Shown here piece by piece: positions 1 through 7,960 of a DNA stretch of 64,000 nucleotides. The notes beneath the pieces were generated by a model, which saw nothing but the letters and a program-made list of their open reading frames with translations, did not search any database and had not been told where the DNA came from. Made by a program: the position numbers and the translations under genes. The stretch's first letter is position 1. Every line of letters starts with the position of its first letter. The stretch is from Methyloversatilis sp. XJ19-49 (GTDB taxonomy: Bacteria > Pseudomonadota > Gammaproteobacteria > Burkholderiales > Rhodocyclaceae): positions 186,001 to 250,000 of the forward strand of contig NZ_JANINI010000002.1 of NCBI RefSeq assembly GCF_024580145.1. Reading direction: 5' to 3'.

Positions 1-502
1 AGGCCATGGCCTGCATGCCGCCCAGGCTGCCGCCGATGATGGCGGCCCAGCTGTCCACGCCCAGCCGGTCGGCCAGCAGCGCCTGCGCGGCCATCCAGTC
101 TTCGACCGTCACGATCGGAAAATCGGCCCCCCAGGGCCGGCCGGTATCCGGATTGGCGCTGACCGGACCGGTCGAGCCGTGACAGCCGCCCAGGTTGTTG
201 ATGCTGACAACAAAGAATTTCGACGTATCGAGCGGCTTGCCCGGGCCGATCAGGTTGTCCCACCAGCCCGTGTTGTTCGGTGCGTCGGCATGCACACCGG
301 CTGCGTGGTGGTGGCCGGACAGCGCCGGGCACACCAGCACGGCGTTTGAGCGCGCGCCGTTGAGCGTGCCGTAGGTTTCGTACATCAGTTCGAAACCGGG
401 CAGCACGGCACCACTCTTGAGCGTCAGCGGCGTGTCGAAACGGGCCGACAGCGGTGCAACGACGCCGACGCTGCCGGAAGAAAGGGGGAAATCGTTGGCC
501 AT
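1..502 (-). CDS. metX: Homoserine O-acyltransferase MetX (5' part; gene runs off the left edge)
   Basis: Reading leftwards from the ATG at 502-500, about 167 residues are present and the gene continues beyond base 1. The product is an alpha/beta-hydrolase that acylates homoserine for methionine synthesis in the cytoplasm. Family landmarks seen are the stretch SGHHHAAG, the [10 protein letters not shown] oxyanion region and [11 protein letters not shown] around the nucleophilic serine. The catalytic Asp and His would lie outside the window. Whether the acyl donor is acetyl-CoA or succinyl-CoA cannot be told from this part. The start is preceded by a terminator-like hairpin and a SAM-II-type aptamer rather than a clear ribosome binding site, which points to feedback control by S-adenosylmethionine. 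Confidence 0.93.
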   Translation of the reverse strand, partial: MANDFPLSSGSVGVVAPLSARFDTPLTLKSGAVLPGFELMYETYGTLNGARSNAVLVCPALSGHHHAAGVHADAPNNTGWWDNLIGPGKPLDTSKFFVVSINNLGGCHGSTGPVSANPDTGRPWGADFPIVTVEDWMAAQALLADRLGVDSWAAIIGGSLGGMQAMA

Positions 503-503
503 G

Positions 504-535
504 AAAAAACCCGGTAGGCCAAAGCCAGGACCGGG
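504..535 (-). terminator. Intrinsic-terminator-like hairpin directly before the metX start
   Basis: On the minus strand a stem CCCGGT/ACCGGG (510-515 with 530-535) encloses a GGC/GCC inner stem with a CAAA loop and is followed by six T residues (504-509). Only one base separates the T-run from the metX ATG. Together with the upstream aptamer this looks like a transcription-attenuation platform. The same hairpin could instead hide the translation start. Confidence 0.7.
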
Positions 536-537
536 TC

Positions 538-592
538 GCCCTCGCTTTAGCCGTATTTATTATGCGCCCGCAAGCTGAGACAAATCGGCGCA
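538..592 (-). promoter_or_regulatory. SAM-II (metA-motif) riboswitch aptamer
   Basis: Reading the minus strand from 592, TGCGCC is followed by GATTTG, and GGCGCA closes a 6-bp P1 stem. It is followed by AATAAAT and GGCTAAAGCGAGG. The P1 loop contains CTCAGCTT, which can pair with the downstream AAGCGAG (GCTT with AAGC, CTC with GAG, one bulged A), giving the H-type pseudoknot of SAM-II. GATTTG, TTGC, ATAAAT and GCTAAA are the conserved blocks I recall for this family, which is known upstream of metA/metX/metC in proteobacteria. Position before metX is the expected context. A covariance-model search was not run. Confidence 0.8.
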
Positions 593-713
593 CCACACTG
601 AATCCGCATTCTGGCGAAACGGGCGGGTTTGTCAATCTCCGGGCCGCCAGGCCCACTACGGTCGCCGGGTCGGCAAATCCGCGCGCGCGCCTCGACCGGA
701 CGCGAACCACCCG

Positions 714-1031
714 CTAGATGCTGACCGCAGTACCGCTGACACAAACCATCAGCATGCCATTGTCTGCGCCGAGCACTTCGTAGTCGATGTCGATGCCGAC
801 GATGGCGTTGGCGCCGAGCTTCGCGGCGACCTCGCCCATCTCTTCCATGGCGGCTTCGCGCGCGTCGGCCAGCGTACTTTCGTAGGCGCCGGCGCGGCCA
901 CCGACCACATTACGGATGCTGGCGAACATGTCCTTGAAGATGTTGGCGCCGATGATGGCTTCACCGGTGACGACACCGTAGTACTGGCGTATCGGTCGGC
1001 CTTCGAGCGTCTGCGTGGTGGTCATCAGCAT
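714..1031 (-). CDS. YbjQ/UPF0145-family protein
   Basis: A 105-residue cytoplasmic protein of the YbjQ (UPF0145, 'heavy-metal binding') family. Family features seen are the N-terminal [24 protein letters not shown] segment split over residues 11-34, an amphipathic helix rich in Ala and Glu, and the C-terminal [16 protein letters not shown] strand. The length matches the usual 100-110 residues. The molecular role is not established; the family forms pentameric rings. An in-frame ATG two codons downstream (1025) is an alternative start; an AGGGAAA sequence lies just upstream. It sits 18 bp from yebC on the same strand and could be co-transcribed with it. Confidence 0.85.
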   Translation of the reverse strand: MLMTTTQTLEGRPIRQYYGVVTGEAIIGANIFKDMFASIRNVVGGRAGAYESTLADAREAAMEEMGEVAAKLGANAIVGIDIDYEVLGADNGMLMVCVSGTAVSI

Positions 1032-1049
1032 AAGTGTTTCCCTTGTCGG

Positions 1050-1778
1050 TCAGTCTTCGTCCATCACGGCGGTGGTGTAGACGTCCTGCACATCGTCCAG
1101 ACTGTCCAGCGCATCCAGAAGTTTCTGCATCCGTGCCGTGTCGTCGCCGGTCAGCACGTTCTCGTTCAGCGGTTTCATCGTCACCTCGGCGAACTCGGGC
1201 TTGAAGCCGGCCTTTTCAAGCGCATCCTTCACGGCGACGAAATCATTCGGCGGGCTCAGCACTTCGATCGAACCATCGTCGTTGCTGACGACGTCTTCGG
1301 CGCCGGCTTCGAGCGCGGCCTCCATCAGCGCATCTTCCGGCGTGCCGGGCGCGAAGATGAACTGGCCGCAGTGCTTGAACATGAAGGCGACCGAGCCGTC
1401 GGTGCCCAGATTGCCGCCGTACTTCGAAAACGCGTGACGCACGTCGGCCACGGTGCGCGTGCGGTTGTCGGTCAGGCAGTCAACCATGACCGCCGTGCCG
1501 CCGATGCCGTAGCCCTCGTAGCGGATCTCCTCGTAGCTCACGCCTTCGAGCTCACCGGTACCGCGCTTGATGGCGCGTTCGATGTTTTCGCCCGGCATGT
1601 TTTCAGCCTTGGCCTTGTCGACCGCCATGCGCAGACGCGGGTTGAAGTTGAGGTCACCGCCACCCATGCGGGCGGCCACGGTGACTTCCTTGATCAGCTT
1701 GGTGAATACCTTGCCCCGCTTGGCGTCCTGCCGCCCCTTGCGGTGCTGGATATTGGCCCATTTCGAATGACCTGCCAT
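1050..1778 (-). CDS. yebC: YebC/PmpR-family transcriptional/translation regulator
   Basis: A 242-residue protein starting [15 protein letters not shown], the invariant YebC/PmpR N-terminus, which fixes the ATG at 1778 even though the frame is open further upstream. The middle shows the typical [18 protein letters not shown] segment and the C-terminus ends in an acidic [16 protein letters not shown] tail. The family was described as DNA-binding regulators; more recent work links YebC to relief of ribosome stalling at proline runs. No adjacent ruvC, its frequent neighbour, is present. Downstream lies the YbjQ gene. Confidence 0.95.
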   Translation of the reverse strand: MAGHSKWANIQHRKGRQDAKRGKVFTKLIKEVTVAARMGGGDLNFNPRLRMAVDKAKAENMPGENIERAIKRGTGELEGVSYEEIRYEGYGIGGTAVMVDCLTDNRTRTVADVRHAFSKYGGNLGTDGSVAFMFKHCGQFIFAPGTPEDALMEAALEAGAEDVVSNDDGSIEVLSPPNDFVAVKDALEKAGFKPEFAEVTMKPLNENVLTGDDTARMQKLLDALDSLDDVQDVYTTAVMDED

Positions 1779-1922
1779 GAATGACTTCCGTCCGTGTTGT
1801 GCGAGGCATGATTTTAGTCGAGAGCGTCGCTCGCGCACGCTCAAGTGGGACGCAGGGTACCCGTTAACGCTGTGCGGGCAAGGTATGCCACGCCCGGCCC
1901 TCACCGACCTATGCCTGGACGC

Positions 1923-3152
1923 ATGAAGACTCGACACTCGACAACGCTTTGCCTGCTGGCCATTCTCCTGTCGCTATCGGCCGCTGCCAGCGCCGACAAC
2001 GGCGGGCAGGAACCGATCTGGCGCTTGAGCGGCTTTGGCACGTTCGGCGCCGGCTATCACGGCAGCGACGGCCTCACCTATAGGCGCGACCTCGAACAGG
2101 CCGGCGGCCATGACGGCGGTCGCGTCGGCTTTCGCGGCGACAGCCGGATCGGCGTGCAGGCCAGCGCAAGCTTCGATGCCGGCTGGTCCGCACAGATCCA
2201 GAGCGTCAGCCGGCTCGACAGCGAAGGAAAATGGACGCCGCAACTGTCCTGGACCTTTCTGCGCTACACACCGTCGGACACCCTGGACATGCGCATCGGA
2301 AGGCTGGGTGTCGACCTCTACCTCGATGGCGACTCGCGTCATGTCGGCTACGCTTTCACCGCCGTGCGACCGGCACCGGAAGTGCTGGGCGTTGTCACGC
2401 AGGACCTGTTCGACGGCATCGACCTGACGTTGCGCCGACCGGCTGGAGACGGACTGCTCAGCCTGCGCCTGTATGGCGGTCGCTCGCGAGGAGACCTTTC
2501 GCTGTATGGCCGACAGTATCGTCCGCCGGAGGCGCGCCGGCTCGGTGCCACGCTCGACTGGGTGAGCGAAGGACTGACGCTGCGCGCCGCCTGGGGTGAC
2601 ACCTATACAACACGAGATACGTCATTGCAGCCACTGGCTACAGCGCTGGCATCGGTTCCGATTCCGCTGGCACAGGCCCGGGCGGCACAGTTCGACACGT
2701 CACATCACCTGACCTTTGCCGGCCTCGGTTTTCTCTTCGAACGCGGTCCGTTCTCGGCACAGGGCATGTTCAGCTGGTCGCGCTTCTCGCAGTTTCCGAC
2801 CTATCACGGACAGGGGGCCAACGTCATCCTGGGTTACCGGGTGGGAGCGTTCAAGCCCTACGTGACATACTCCCGCGTATCCCTCGACCCGAGTGAAGAG
2901 ACCGACCTGTCCCTGCCCGCCCCCCTTGCAGGCCTGCAGTCGGCCTACGCGGGTGCCGTGGACCGCCTGACCATGAATCAACGCAGCATCGGCGCCGGCG
3001 TGCGCTATGACTTTGCGCCCAACTACGCCGTCAAGTTCCAGGTTGATCGAATCAACGCCGCCGAGTCGATACTGATCATCGATTCCCGTGGTATGCCGGC
3101 GCGTGATGTCGGCATGACGCTCTATTCGATCGCACTGGATTTCGTGTTTTGA
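1923..3152 (+). CDS. Outer-membrane porin-like beta-barrel protein
   Basis: A 409-residue exported protein. The start chosen (ATG 1923) gives a signal peptide: MKTR, a hydrophobic core [16 protein letters not shown] and cleavage near ASA-DNG. The mature part alternates short hydrophobic strands with Gly/Tyr/Arg-rich turns and ends in LDFVF, a typical C-terminal beta-signal with a final Phe. Segments such as [20 protein letters not shown] resemble porin-like proteins found with diguanylate cyclase operons. Its TGA overlaps the TTG start of the next gene, so the trio 1923-5201 is very likely one operon. The substrate is unknown. No ribosome binding site is evident. Confidence 0.75.
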   Translation: MKTRHSTTLCLLAILLSLSAAASADNGGQEPIWRLSGFGTFGAGYHGSDGLTYRRDLEQAGGHDGGRVGFRGDSRIGVQASASFDAGWSAQIQSVSRLDSEGKWTPQLSWTFLRYTPSDTLDMRIGRLGVDLYLDGDSRHVGYAFTAVRPAPEVLGVVTQDLFDGIDLTLRRPAGDGLLSLRLYGGRSRGDLSLYGRQYRPPEARRLGATLDWVSEGLTLRAAWGDTYTTRDTSLQPLATALASVPIPLAQARAAQFDTSHHLTFAGLGFLFERGPFSAQGMFSWSRFSQFPTYHGQGANVILGYRVGAFKPYVTYSRVSLDPSEETDLSLPAPLAGLQSAYAGAVDRLTMNQRSIGAGVRYDFAPNYAVKFQVDRINAAESILIIDSRGMPARDVGMTLYSIALDFVF

Positions 3153-3583
3153 AGCCGGCTACACTTCTTTCGTCCCGCCTGCTCGTGGCGCTATGGCTCG
3201 CGCTGTACGGCGCTGCGGCCGCGGCCAATGGCATCGCGGTGATCGTCAATCCCGACAGCGGTATCGACAGCATCAGCCGTGAAGAGGTGAGCCATCTGTT
3301 CCTTGGTCGCATCAAGCACCTGCAGCCCGGCATGCCGGCCCTGGTCATCGACACCCTGCCGCTGCGCCAGGCGTTCTATCAGTCGCTGGTGCGACGGGGC
3401 ATTCCGGAGATCAATGCCTACTGGGCACGCCTGCGCTTCTCCGGCCGCACCCAGCCGCCACTGCAGATCGAGGACGCGGCCATGGTGATCGAACGGGTCG
3501 CGCGAGACCGCAACGCCATCGGCTACATCAATGGCGCCCTGGTCGATTCACGCGTCAAGACGGTGCTGCGCCTTGAGGACTGA
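3149..3583 (+). CDS. PstS-like periplasmic phosphate-binding-type protein (small)
   Basis: A 144-residue secreted protein beginning with TTG (3149), whose last two bases are part of the upstream TGA. A signal peptide ends near AAAAA-NGIAV. The rest matches the short PstS-like/PBP-like-2 domain: IAVIVNPDSGIDSISREEV, SHLFLGR, a central region with Arg and Tyr/Trp, and NAIGYI near the end. Full PstS proteins are about 320 residues, so this is the reduced single-lobe form often encoded beside a membrane diguanylate cyclase. Likely role: periplasmic ligand sensor or partner of the next gene rather than a transporter component, since no ABC genes adjoin. That role is inference. Confidence 0.75.
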   Translation: MKPATLLSSRLLVALWLALYGAAAAANGIAVIVNPDSGIDSISREEVSHLFLGRIKHLQPGMPALVIDTLPLRQAFYQSLVRRGIPEINAYWARLRFSGRTQPPLQIEDAAMVIERVARDRNAIGYINGALVDSRVKTVLRLED

Positions 3584-5201
3584 TCCGCTGACGCGAGCTC
3601 CGGACGTCGGTGCCGGCACCGCAACGTCGCACCAGTTCGGCGCCAGCGTCGTCTGGCGCACCACGCTGCTCATCCTGTTCTTTGCCGGACTGGTCGGCAT
3701 CCTGGTCGCGCTCGCCAGCACGGTGATGGTGGCGCGCGAAGAACGCGAGCGCATGAAGCAGAGCCTGGTCGAGCTGATGGAAACGGTGGAGCGCACTGCA
3801 AGTGTCGCGGCCTTCGCGCGTGACGAGCAGCTCGCCAACGAGGTCGCGCGCGGCCTGCTGCGCAATGGCGCGGTGTCGCGGGTGGTCATCCGCGAAGGCG
3901 AGAACGAACTGGCAGCCGTCGGCGATGCATCGGTGGATACGCGAACGGTGACGCTGCCAGTGCTCACGCTGCCGCTTGCTTCCCCGTTCGATCCGGCGGA
4001 GCGGGTCGGCGAACTGCAGCTATGGCCTGCCGGCGAGCGGATCGAGCATGACGCCGGTGCCTACTCGGGCTACATCGCCATCATTCTGCTGGTACAGCTG
4101 GTCGTCGTCGTGCTGGCCGTCGCCTGGGTGGTGCTCAATGTTGTGACGCGACCGGTCAAGAAGCTGTCAGACGACCTGCACCTGCTCAAGGTGGGCAGCG
4201 GCGAACAAATCGTGCTGCCGCCTGGTCACCGGAACGACGAGATCGGTCGGCTGACCGAGGACATCAACAGCCTGATCGGCCGCACCGGCGATTTGCTGGC
4301 GGCCGAACGCGACATGCGCGCACAGCTCGAGGAATCGGAACGCAAGTTCAGGCTGCTGTTCGAAAGTGCGCAGACCGGCATCTTCACACTCGACGGCGAA
4401 GGCGTATTGCAGGACTGGAATCCGTGGTTTTCGCGCATGCTGGGCCTGCCGGCGCACGGCGACGCTGCCCGCCGCTATGCGCTGGGCGCGCTGCTGGGCG
4501 ACGACACTTCGCGTCTCGACGCATTGATGGTGCGCACGCTGAGCGATCAGCGTCCGGCCGCAGCGGATTTCGAGATGCCGCATGGCACGGCGGGTTCGCT
4601 CTGGCTGCATCTGGTGCTCAACCCGATGCCCGGCAACCTGATGCAGGGCATCGTCAATGACGTGAGCGAACAGAAGCGGGCCGAAGCCAGCGCAATCGCC
4701 ATGGCCGAGCGCGACCCGCTGACCGGACTGCTGAACCGGCGCGGCATCGAACACCGGCTAGGAGATGCGCTGGCCTCGCTCCGGCCTGACTCGGGCCTGG
4801 CGCTGATGGTGGTCGATCTTGACGGTTTCAAGCAGGTCAATGACACGATGGGGCATGACGCCGGTGACCGCGTCCTGGTTGCCGCCGCCCGCCATCTGGA
4901 GGCGGTGGTACGGCGCACCGATCTGGTCGCCCGCATCGGTGGCGACGAATTCGTCGTTGTACTGTGCGCGCTCGAAAGCGCCGACACCGCCCGCTTCATC
5001 GCTTCGAAGATCGTCAGCACGCTGGCGCGTCCGGTCGATTGCGGCGACGGCCAGTCGGCCACCATCGGTGCCAGCGTCGGCGTGGCCTACACGGCAGCGC
5101 CGGCTGACTTGGCCGACAAGCTGATGCGCCGCGCCGACGACGCGATGTACGAAGCCAAGCGCGCCGGCAAATCGCAGTTCCGGTTCGCGACCGGGAGTTG
5201 A
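3573..5201 (+). CDS. Membrane diguanylate cyclase (HAMP-PAS-GGDEF)
   Basis: About 542 residues from the TTG at 3573, which overlaps the previous gene; an in-frame ATG at 3531 is the alternative. Order of parts: a first membrane helix (TLLILFFAGLVGILVAL), a periplasmic segment of roughly 120 residues, a second helix (IAIILLVQLVVVVLAVAWVVL), HAMP, a PAS domain around 260-370, and a C-terminal GGDEF domain. The active-site motif is an intact GGDEF and an RRTD inhibitory I-site lies five residues upstream, so it should make c-di-GMP and be product-inhibited. No EAL domain. Genetic linkage suggests that it is signalled by the PstS-like periplasmic protein. A tandem repeat follows. Confidence 0.9.
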   Translation: MRTDPLTRAPDVGAGTATSHQFGASVVWRTTLLILFFAGLVGILVALASTVMVAREERERMKQSLVELMETVERTASVAAFARDEQLANEVARGLLRNGAVSRVVIREGENELAAVGDASVDTRTVTLPVLTLPLASPFDPAERVGELQLWPAGERIEHDAGAYSGYIAIILLVQLVVVVLAVAWVVLNVVTRPVKKLSDDLHLLKVGSGEQIVLPPGHRNDEIGRLTEDINSLIGRTGDLLAAERDMRAQLEESERKFRLLFESAQTGIFTLDGEGVLQDWNPWFSRMLGLPAHGDAARRYALGALLGDDTSRLDALMVRTLSDQRPAAADFEMPHGTAGSLWLHLVLNPMPGNLMQGIVNDVSEQKRAEASAIAMAERDPLTGLLNRRGIEHRLGDALASLRPDSGLALMVVDLDGFKQVNDTMGHDAGDRVLVAAARHLEAVVRRTDLVARIGGDEFVVVLCALESADTARFIASKIVSTLARPVDCGDGQSATIGASVGVAYTAAPADLADKLMRRADDAMYEAKRAGKSQFRFATGS

Positions 5202-5205
5202 GTGG

Positions 5206-5438
5206 ACGGCCCCCTGGGCCGGGCGATGCCCGCCCCACCCCCCGAGGGGGCACGTCGCCTTGGGGCGGCCCGGCGGCGACTTCACGGCCCCCTGAATCGC
5301 GCGATGCCCGCCCCACCCCCCGAGGGGCACGTCGCCTTGGGGCGGCCCGGCGGCGACTTCACGGCCCCCTGAACCGCGCGATGCCCGCCCCACCCCCCGA
5401 GGGGGCACGTCGCCTTGGGGCGGCCCGGCAGCGACTTC
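5206..5438. repeat. Three tandem copies of a 77-78 bp GC-rich repeat
   Basis: Copies run 5206-5283, 5284-5360 and 5361-5438 and are nearly identical. Each begins acggccccct and ends gcgacttc, and each contains an inverted repeat in which CGCCCCA pairs with TGGGGCG around an inner CCCCC-GAG-GGGG hairpin. The array fills the gap between the cyclase and the HerA-like gene; no gene is credible here. The self-complementary arms suggest a REP-like or terminator-like unit that has been tandemly duplicated. Confidence 0.85.
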
Positions 5439-5534
5439 ACGACCCGGTGCGCTGAGCGGGAGCCGCGTCGCGCTTGCCAGCCGGGCAGCGTCCGCTGGTA
5501 GCATCGCGCCATTCCTTCCGAAGGACTTGAAGCC

Positions 5535-7061
5535 ATGGCCGATCCGCTCTACGTCGCCCGCGCGGGCGATCTCTCGCTCGCCCTGCTGCCCAATATGGCG
5601 AATCGTCATGGACTGATCACCGGCGCCACCGGTACCGGCAAGACGGTCACGCTGCAGTCGCTGGCCGAGCGCTTCTCCTATATAGGCACACCGGTTTTCA
5701 TGGCGGACGTGAAGGGCGACCTGTCCGGCATGGGGGCGGCCGGCAGCGTCAGCCCGAAGCTGCAGCAGCGCCTGGACCTGCTCGGCATCACCGATTTCAC
5801 GCCCTATCCGAGCCCGGTCTGCTTCTGGGACGTGTTCGGCCAGTCCGGTCATCCGATCCGCGCCACCGTCAGCGACATGGGCCCGCTGCTGCTGGCGCGC
5901 CTGCTCGGCCTCAATGACACCCAGACCGGTGTGCTGACCATCGTGTTCAAGGTGGCTGACGATCACGGCCTGCTGCTGCTCGACATGAAAGACCTGCGCG
6001 CGCTGGTGCAGCACGTCGGCGACAATGCGGCGCAGTTCAAGACGCAGTACGGCAATGTGTCGACGGCATCGATCGGCGCCATCCAGCGCGGCCTTCTGAC
6101 ACTGGAGGAACAGGGCGCCGACCGCTTCTTCGGCGAGCCCATGCTCGACATCGCCGACCTGATGACGCACGACGAACACGGTCGCGGCACCATCAATGTG
6201 CTGGCGGCAGACCAGCTGTACAACTCGCCCAAGCTCTATTCCACCTTTCTGCTGTGGCTGTTGGCCGAACTGTTCGAACAGTTGCCGGAAGTCGGCGATA
6301 TGGACAAGCCAAAGCTCGTGTTCTTCTTCGACGAGGCGCACCTGCTGTTCAACGACGCACCGCCGGCGCTGCTGGAAAAGGTCGAGCAGGTTGTGCGGCT
6401 GATCCGCTCCAAGGGCGTCGGGGTGTATTTCGTGACGCAGAACCCGCTCGACGTGCCGGACACCGTGCTCGGCCAGCTCGGCAACCGCGTGCAGCACGCG
6501 CTGCGTGCGTTCACACCGCGCGACCAGAAGGCGGTCAAGACGGCCGCGCAGACCATGCGCGCCAATCCCAAGTTCGACGCCGAACAGGCCATCATGGAAC
6601 TGGGCACCGGCGAGGCGCTGGTGTCCTTCCTGGACGAAAAGGGCCGGCCTTCGGTGGTCGAGCGCGCCTTCGTGCTGCCGCCGGCGTCCCGCCTCGGCCC
6701 GCTGACCGAGGCCGAACGGGCTGCCATCATCCAGCACTCGCCGATGCGCGGTCGCTACGAACAGACGCTGGACCGCGAATCCGCCTACGAAAAGCTGACC
6801 GCATCGGTGGCCGCCGGCACATCGGCGACGCCGTCACCCACCGCGTCGGCACCCACCGCCGGCACGCCGGCCGCAGGCGAAGGCGGTCTGCTCGGCGGTC
6901 TGAACGATCTGGTGTTCGGCTCGACCGGACCGCGCGGCGGTCAGCGTGACGGCATTGCGCAGATGGCGGCCAAGACGGTCGCGCGCACCATCGCCAGTTC
7001 GGTCGGCCGCGAAATCATGCGCGGCGTGCTCGGCTCCATCCTCGGCGGGCGACGAAAATAA
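5535..7061 (+). CDS. yjgR: HerA-like ATPase of the YjgR/DUF853 family
   Basis: A 508-residue cytoplasmic P-loop ATPase. Walker A GATGTGKT is at residues 30-37 and Walker B is [13 protein letters not shown]; the sensor-like segment [14 protein letters not shown] follows. This arrangement is typical of DUF853 (E. coli YjgR), a HerA/FtsK-related family of unknown substrate. The C-terminus has a low-complexity Ala/Thr/Pro linker (about 425-450) and a Gly/Arg-rich end, also usual for the family. The ATG at 5535 follows a GAAGGA sequence. It is separated from the upstream cyclase by the repeat array; the EamA frame begins at its stop codon. Confidence 0.92.
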   Translation: MADPLYVARAGDLSLALLPNMANRHGLITGATGTGKTVTLQSLAERFSYIGTPVFMADVKGDLSGMGAAGSVSPKLQQRLDLLGITDFTPYPSPVCFWDVFGQSGHPIRATVSDMGPLLLARLLGLNDTQTGVLTIVFKVADDHGLLLLDMKDLRALVQHVGDNAAQFKTQYGNVSTASIGAIQRGLLTLEEQGADRFFGEPMLDIADLMTHDEHGRGTINVLAADQLYNSPKLYSTFLLWLLAELFEQLPEVGDMDKPKLVFFFDEAHLLFNDAPPALLEKVEQVVRLIRSKGVGVYFVTQNPLDVPDTVLGQLGNRVQHALRAFTPRDQKAVKTAAQTMRANPKFDAEQAIMELGTGEALVSFLDEKGRPSVVERAFVLPPASRLGPLTEAERAAIIQHSPMRGRYEQTLDRESAYEKLTASVAAGTSATPSPTASAPTAGTPAAGEGGLLGGLNDLVFGSTGPRGGQRDGIAQMAAKTVARTIASSVGREIMRGVLGSILGGRRK

Positions 7062-7171
7062 CCGTACCGACTGCCGCCGCAGACGCCCGGCTGGGCATCT
7101 GGCTGGCCGTCATCGCGTCGGCCGGCTTTTCGCTGAAGGCCATTCTGGCCAAGCTGGCCTATCCATATGGC

Positions 7172-7957
7172 GTGGACCCGGTGACGCTGGTGGCGCTGCG
7201 CATGCTGCTGGCCGCCCCGGTATTCATCGTCGTCGCGTGGCGCGAAGCACGACACAGTCAGCCACTGACCACACGTGACTGGGTGACGGTCAGCGTGCTC
7301 GGCCTGTTCGGCTACTACGGCGCCAGCATGCTCGACTTCTACGGCCTGCTCTATATCTCCGCCGGGCTGGAGCGGCTGGTGCTGTTCACCTATCCGACGC
7401 TGACACTGCTGATCGGCTGGCTGGCGCAGGGCCGGCGCATCACGCCGCGCGAAATCGTCGCCAGCCTGCTGTGCTACGGCGGCATCGCACTGGCCGTCGT
7501 GCACGACATCGAGGTGAGCGGCGAAGTGGCGACCATCGCGCTCGGCTGTCTGCTGGTGTTCGGTTCGGCACTCAGTTTCGCCATCTATCTGACCGGGGCG
7601 GGGGCACCGATCCGCAAGCTCGGCGCGACGCGCTTTTCCGCGCTGGCAACCTTGGTATCCACGGTCGCCGTCGGCCTGCACTTCGCTGCGGTACGCCCGC
7701 TCGACGCGCTGGCGCAACCGGCACCGGTCTGGTGGCTGGCGGCGGCGATGGCGCTGTTCGCCACCGTGCTGCCGGTGTTCCTGCAGTCGGCCGCGATTCG
7801 CCGCATGGGCGCACAGACTGCAGCGCTGGTCGGCAGCACCGGCCCGGTCATCACGGTGTTCCTCGCCTGGTGGCTGCTCGCCGAGCCGGTGTCCGGCCTG
7901 CAGCTGGCAGGTACCGTACTGGTCGTGGCAGGTGTGCTGTGGGTGGGACGCCGCTGA
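7172..7957 (+). CDS. EamA (DMT superfamily) permease
   Basis: A multi-helix inner-membrane protein of the drug/metabolite transporter superfamily with two EamA repeats; the second half contains the typical GSTGPVITVFLAWWLLAEPVSGLQLAG split across residues. From the first standard start (GTG 7172) it has 261 residues, but the same frame is open back to 7058 and encodes a convincing first helix (residues such as LGIWLAVIASAGFSLKA) without any ATG, GTG or TTG. With that part the protein would be near 299 residues, the usual family length. The real start may be a rare codon, for example CTG 7091 or the ATA overlapping the previous TAA. Substrate unknown. Confidence 0.85.
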   Translation: MDPVTLVALRMLLAAPVFIVVAWREARHSQPLTTRDWVTVSVLGLFGYYGASMLDFYGLLYISAGLERLVLFTYPTLTLLIGWLAQGRRITPREIVASLLCYGGIALAVVHDIEVSGEVATIALGCLLVFGSALSFAIYLTGAGAPIRKLGATRFSALATLVSTVAVGLHFAAVRPLDALAQPAPVWWLAAAMALFATVLPVFLQSAAIRRMGAQTAALVGSTGPVITVFLAWWLLAEPVSGLQLAGTVLVVAGVLWVGRR

Positions 7958-7960
7958 GCG

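Noticed and set aside
5206-5438. CRISPR array
   Set aside because: The units are contiguous 77-78 bp copies without distinct spacers and no cas genes are near.
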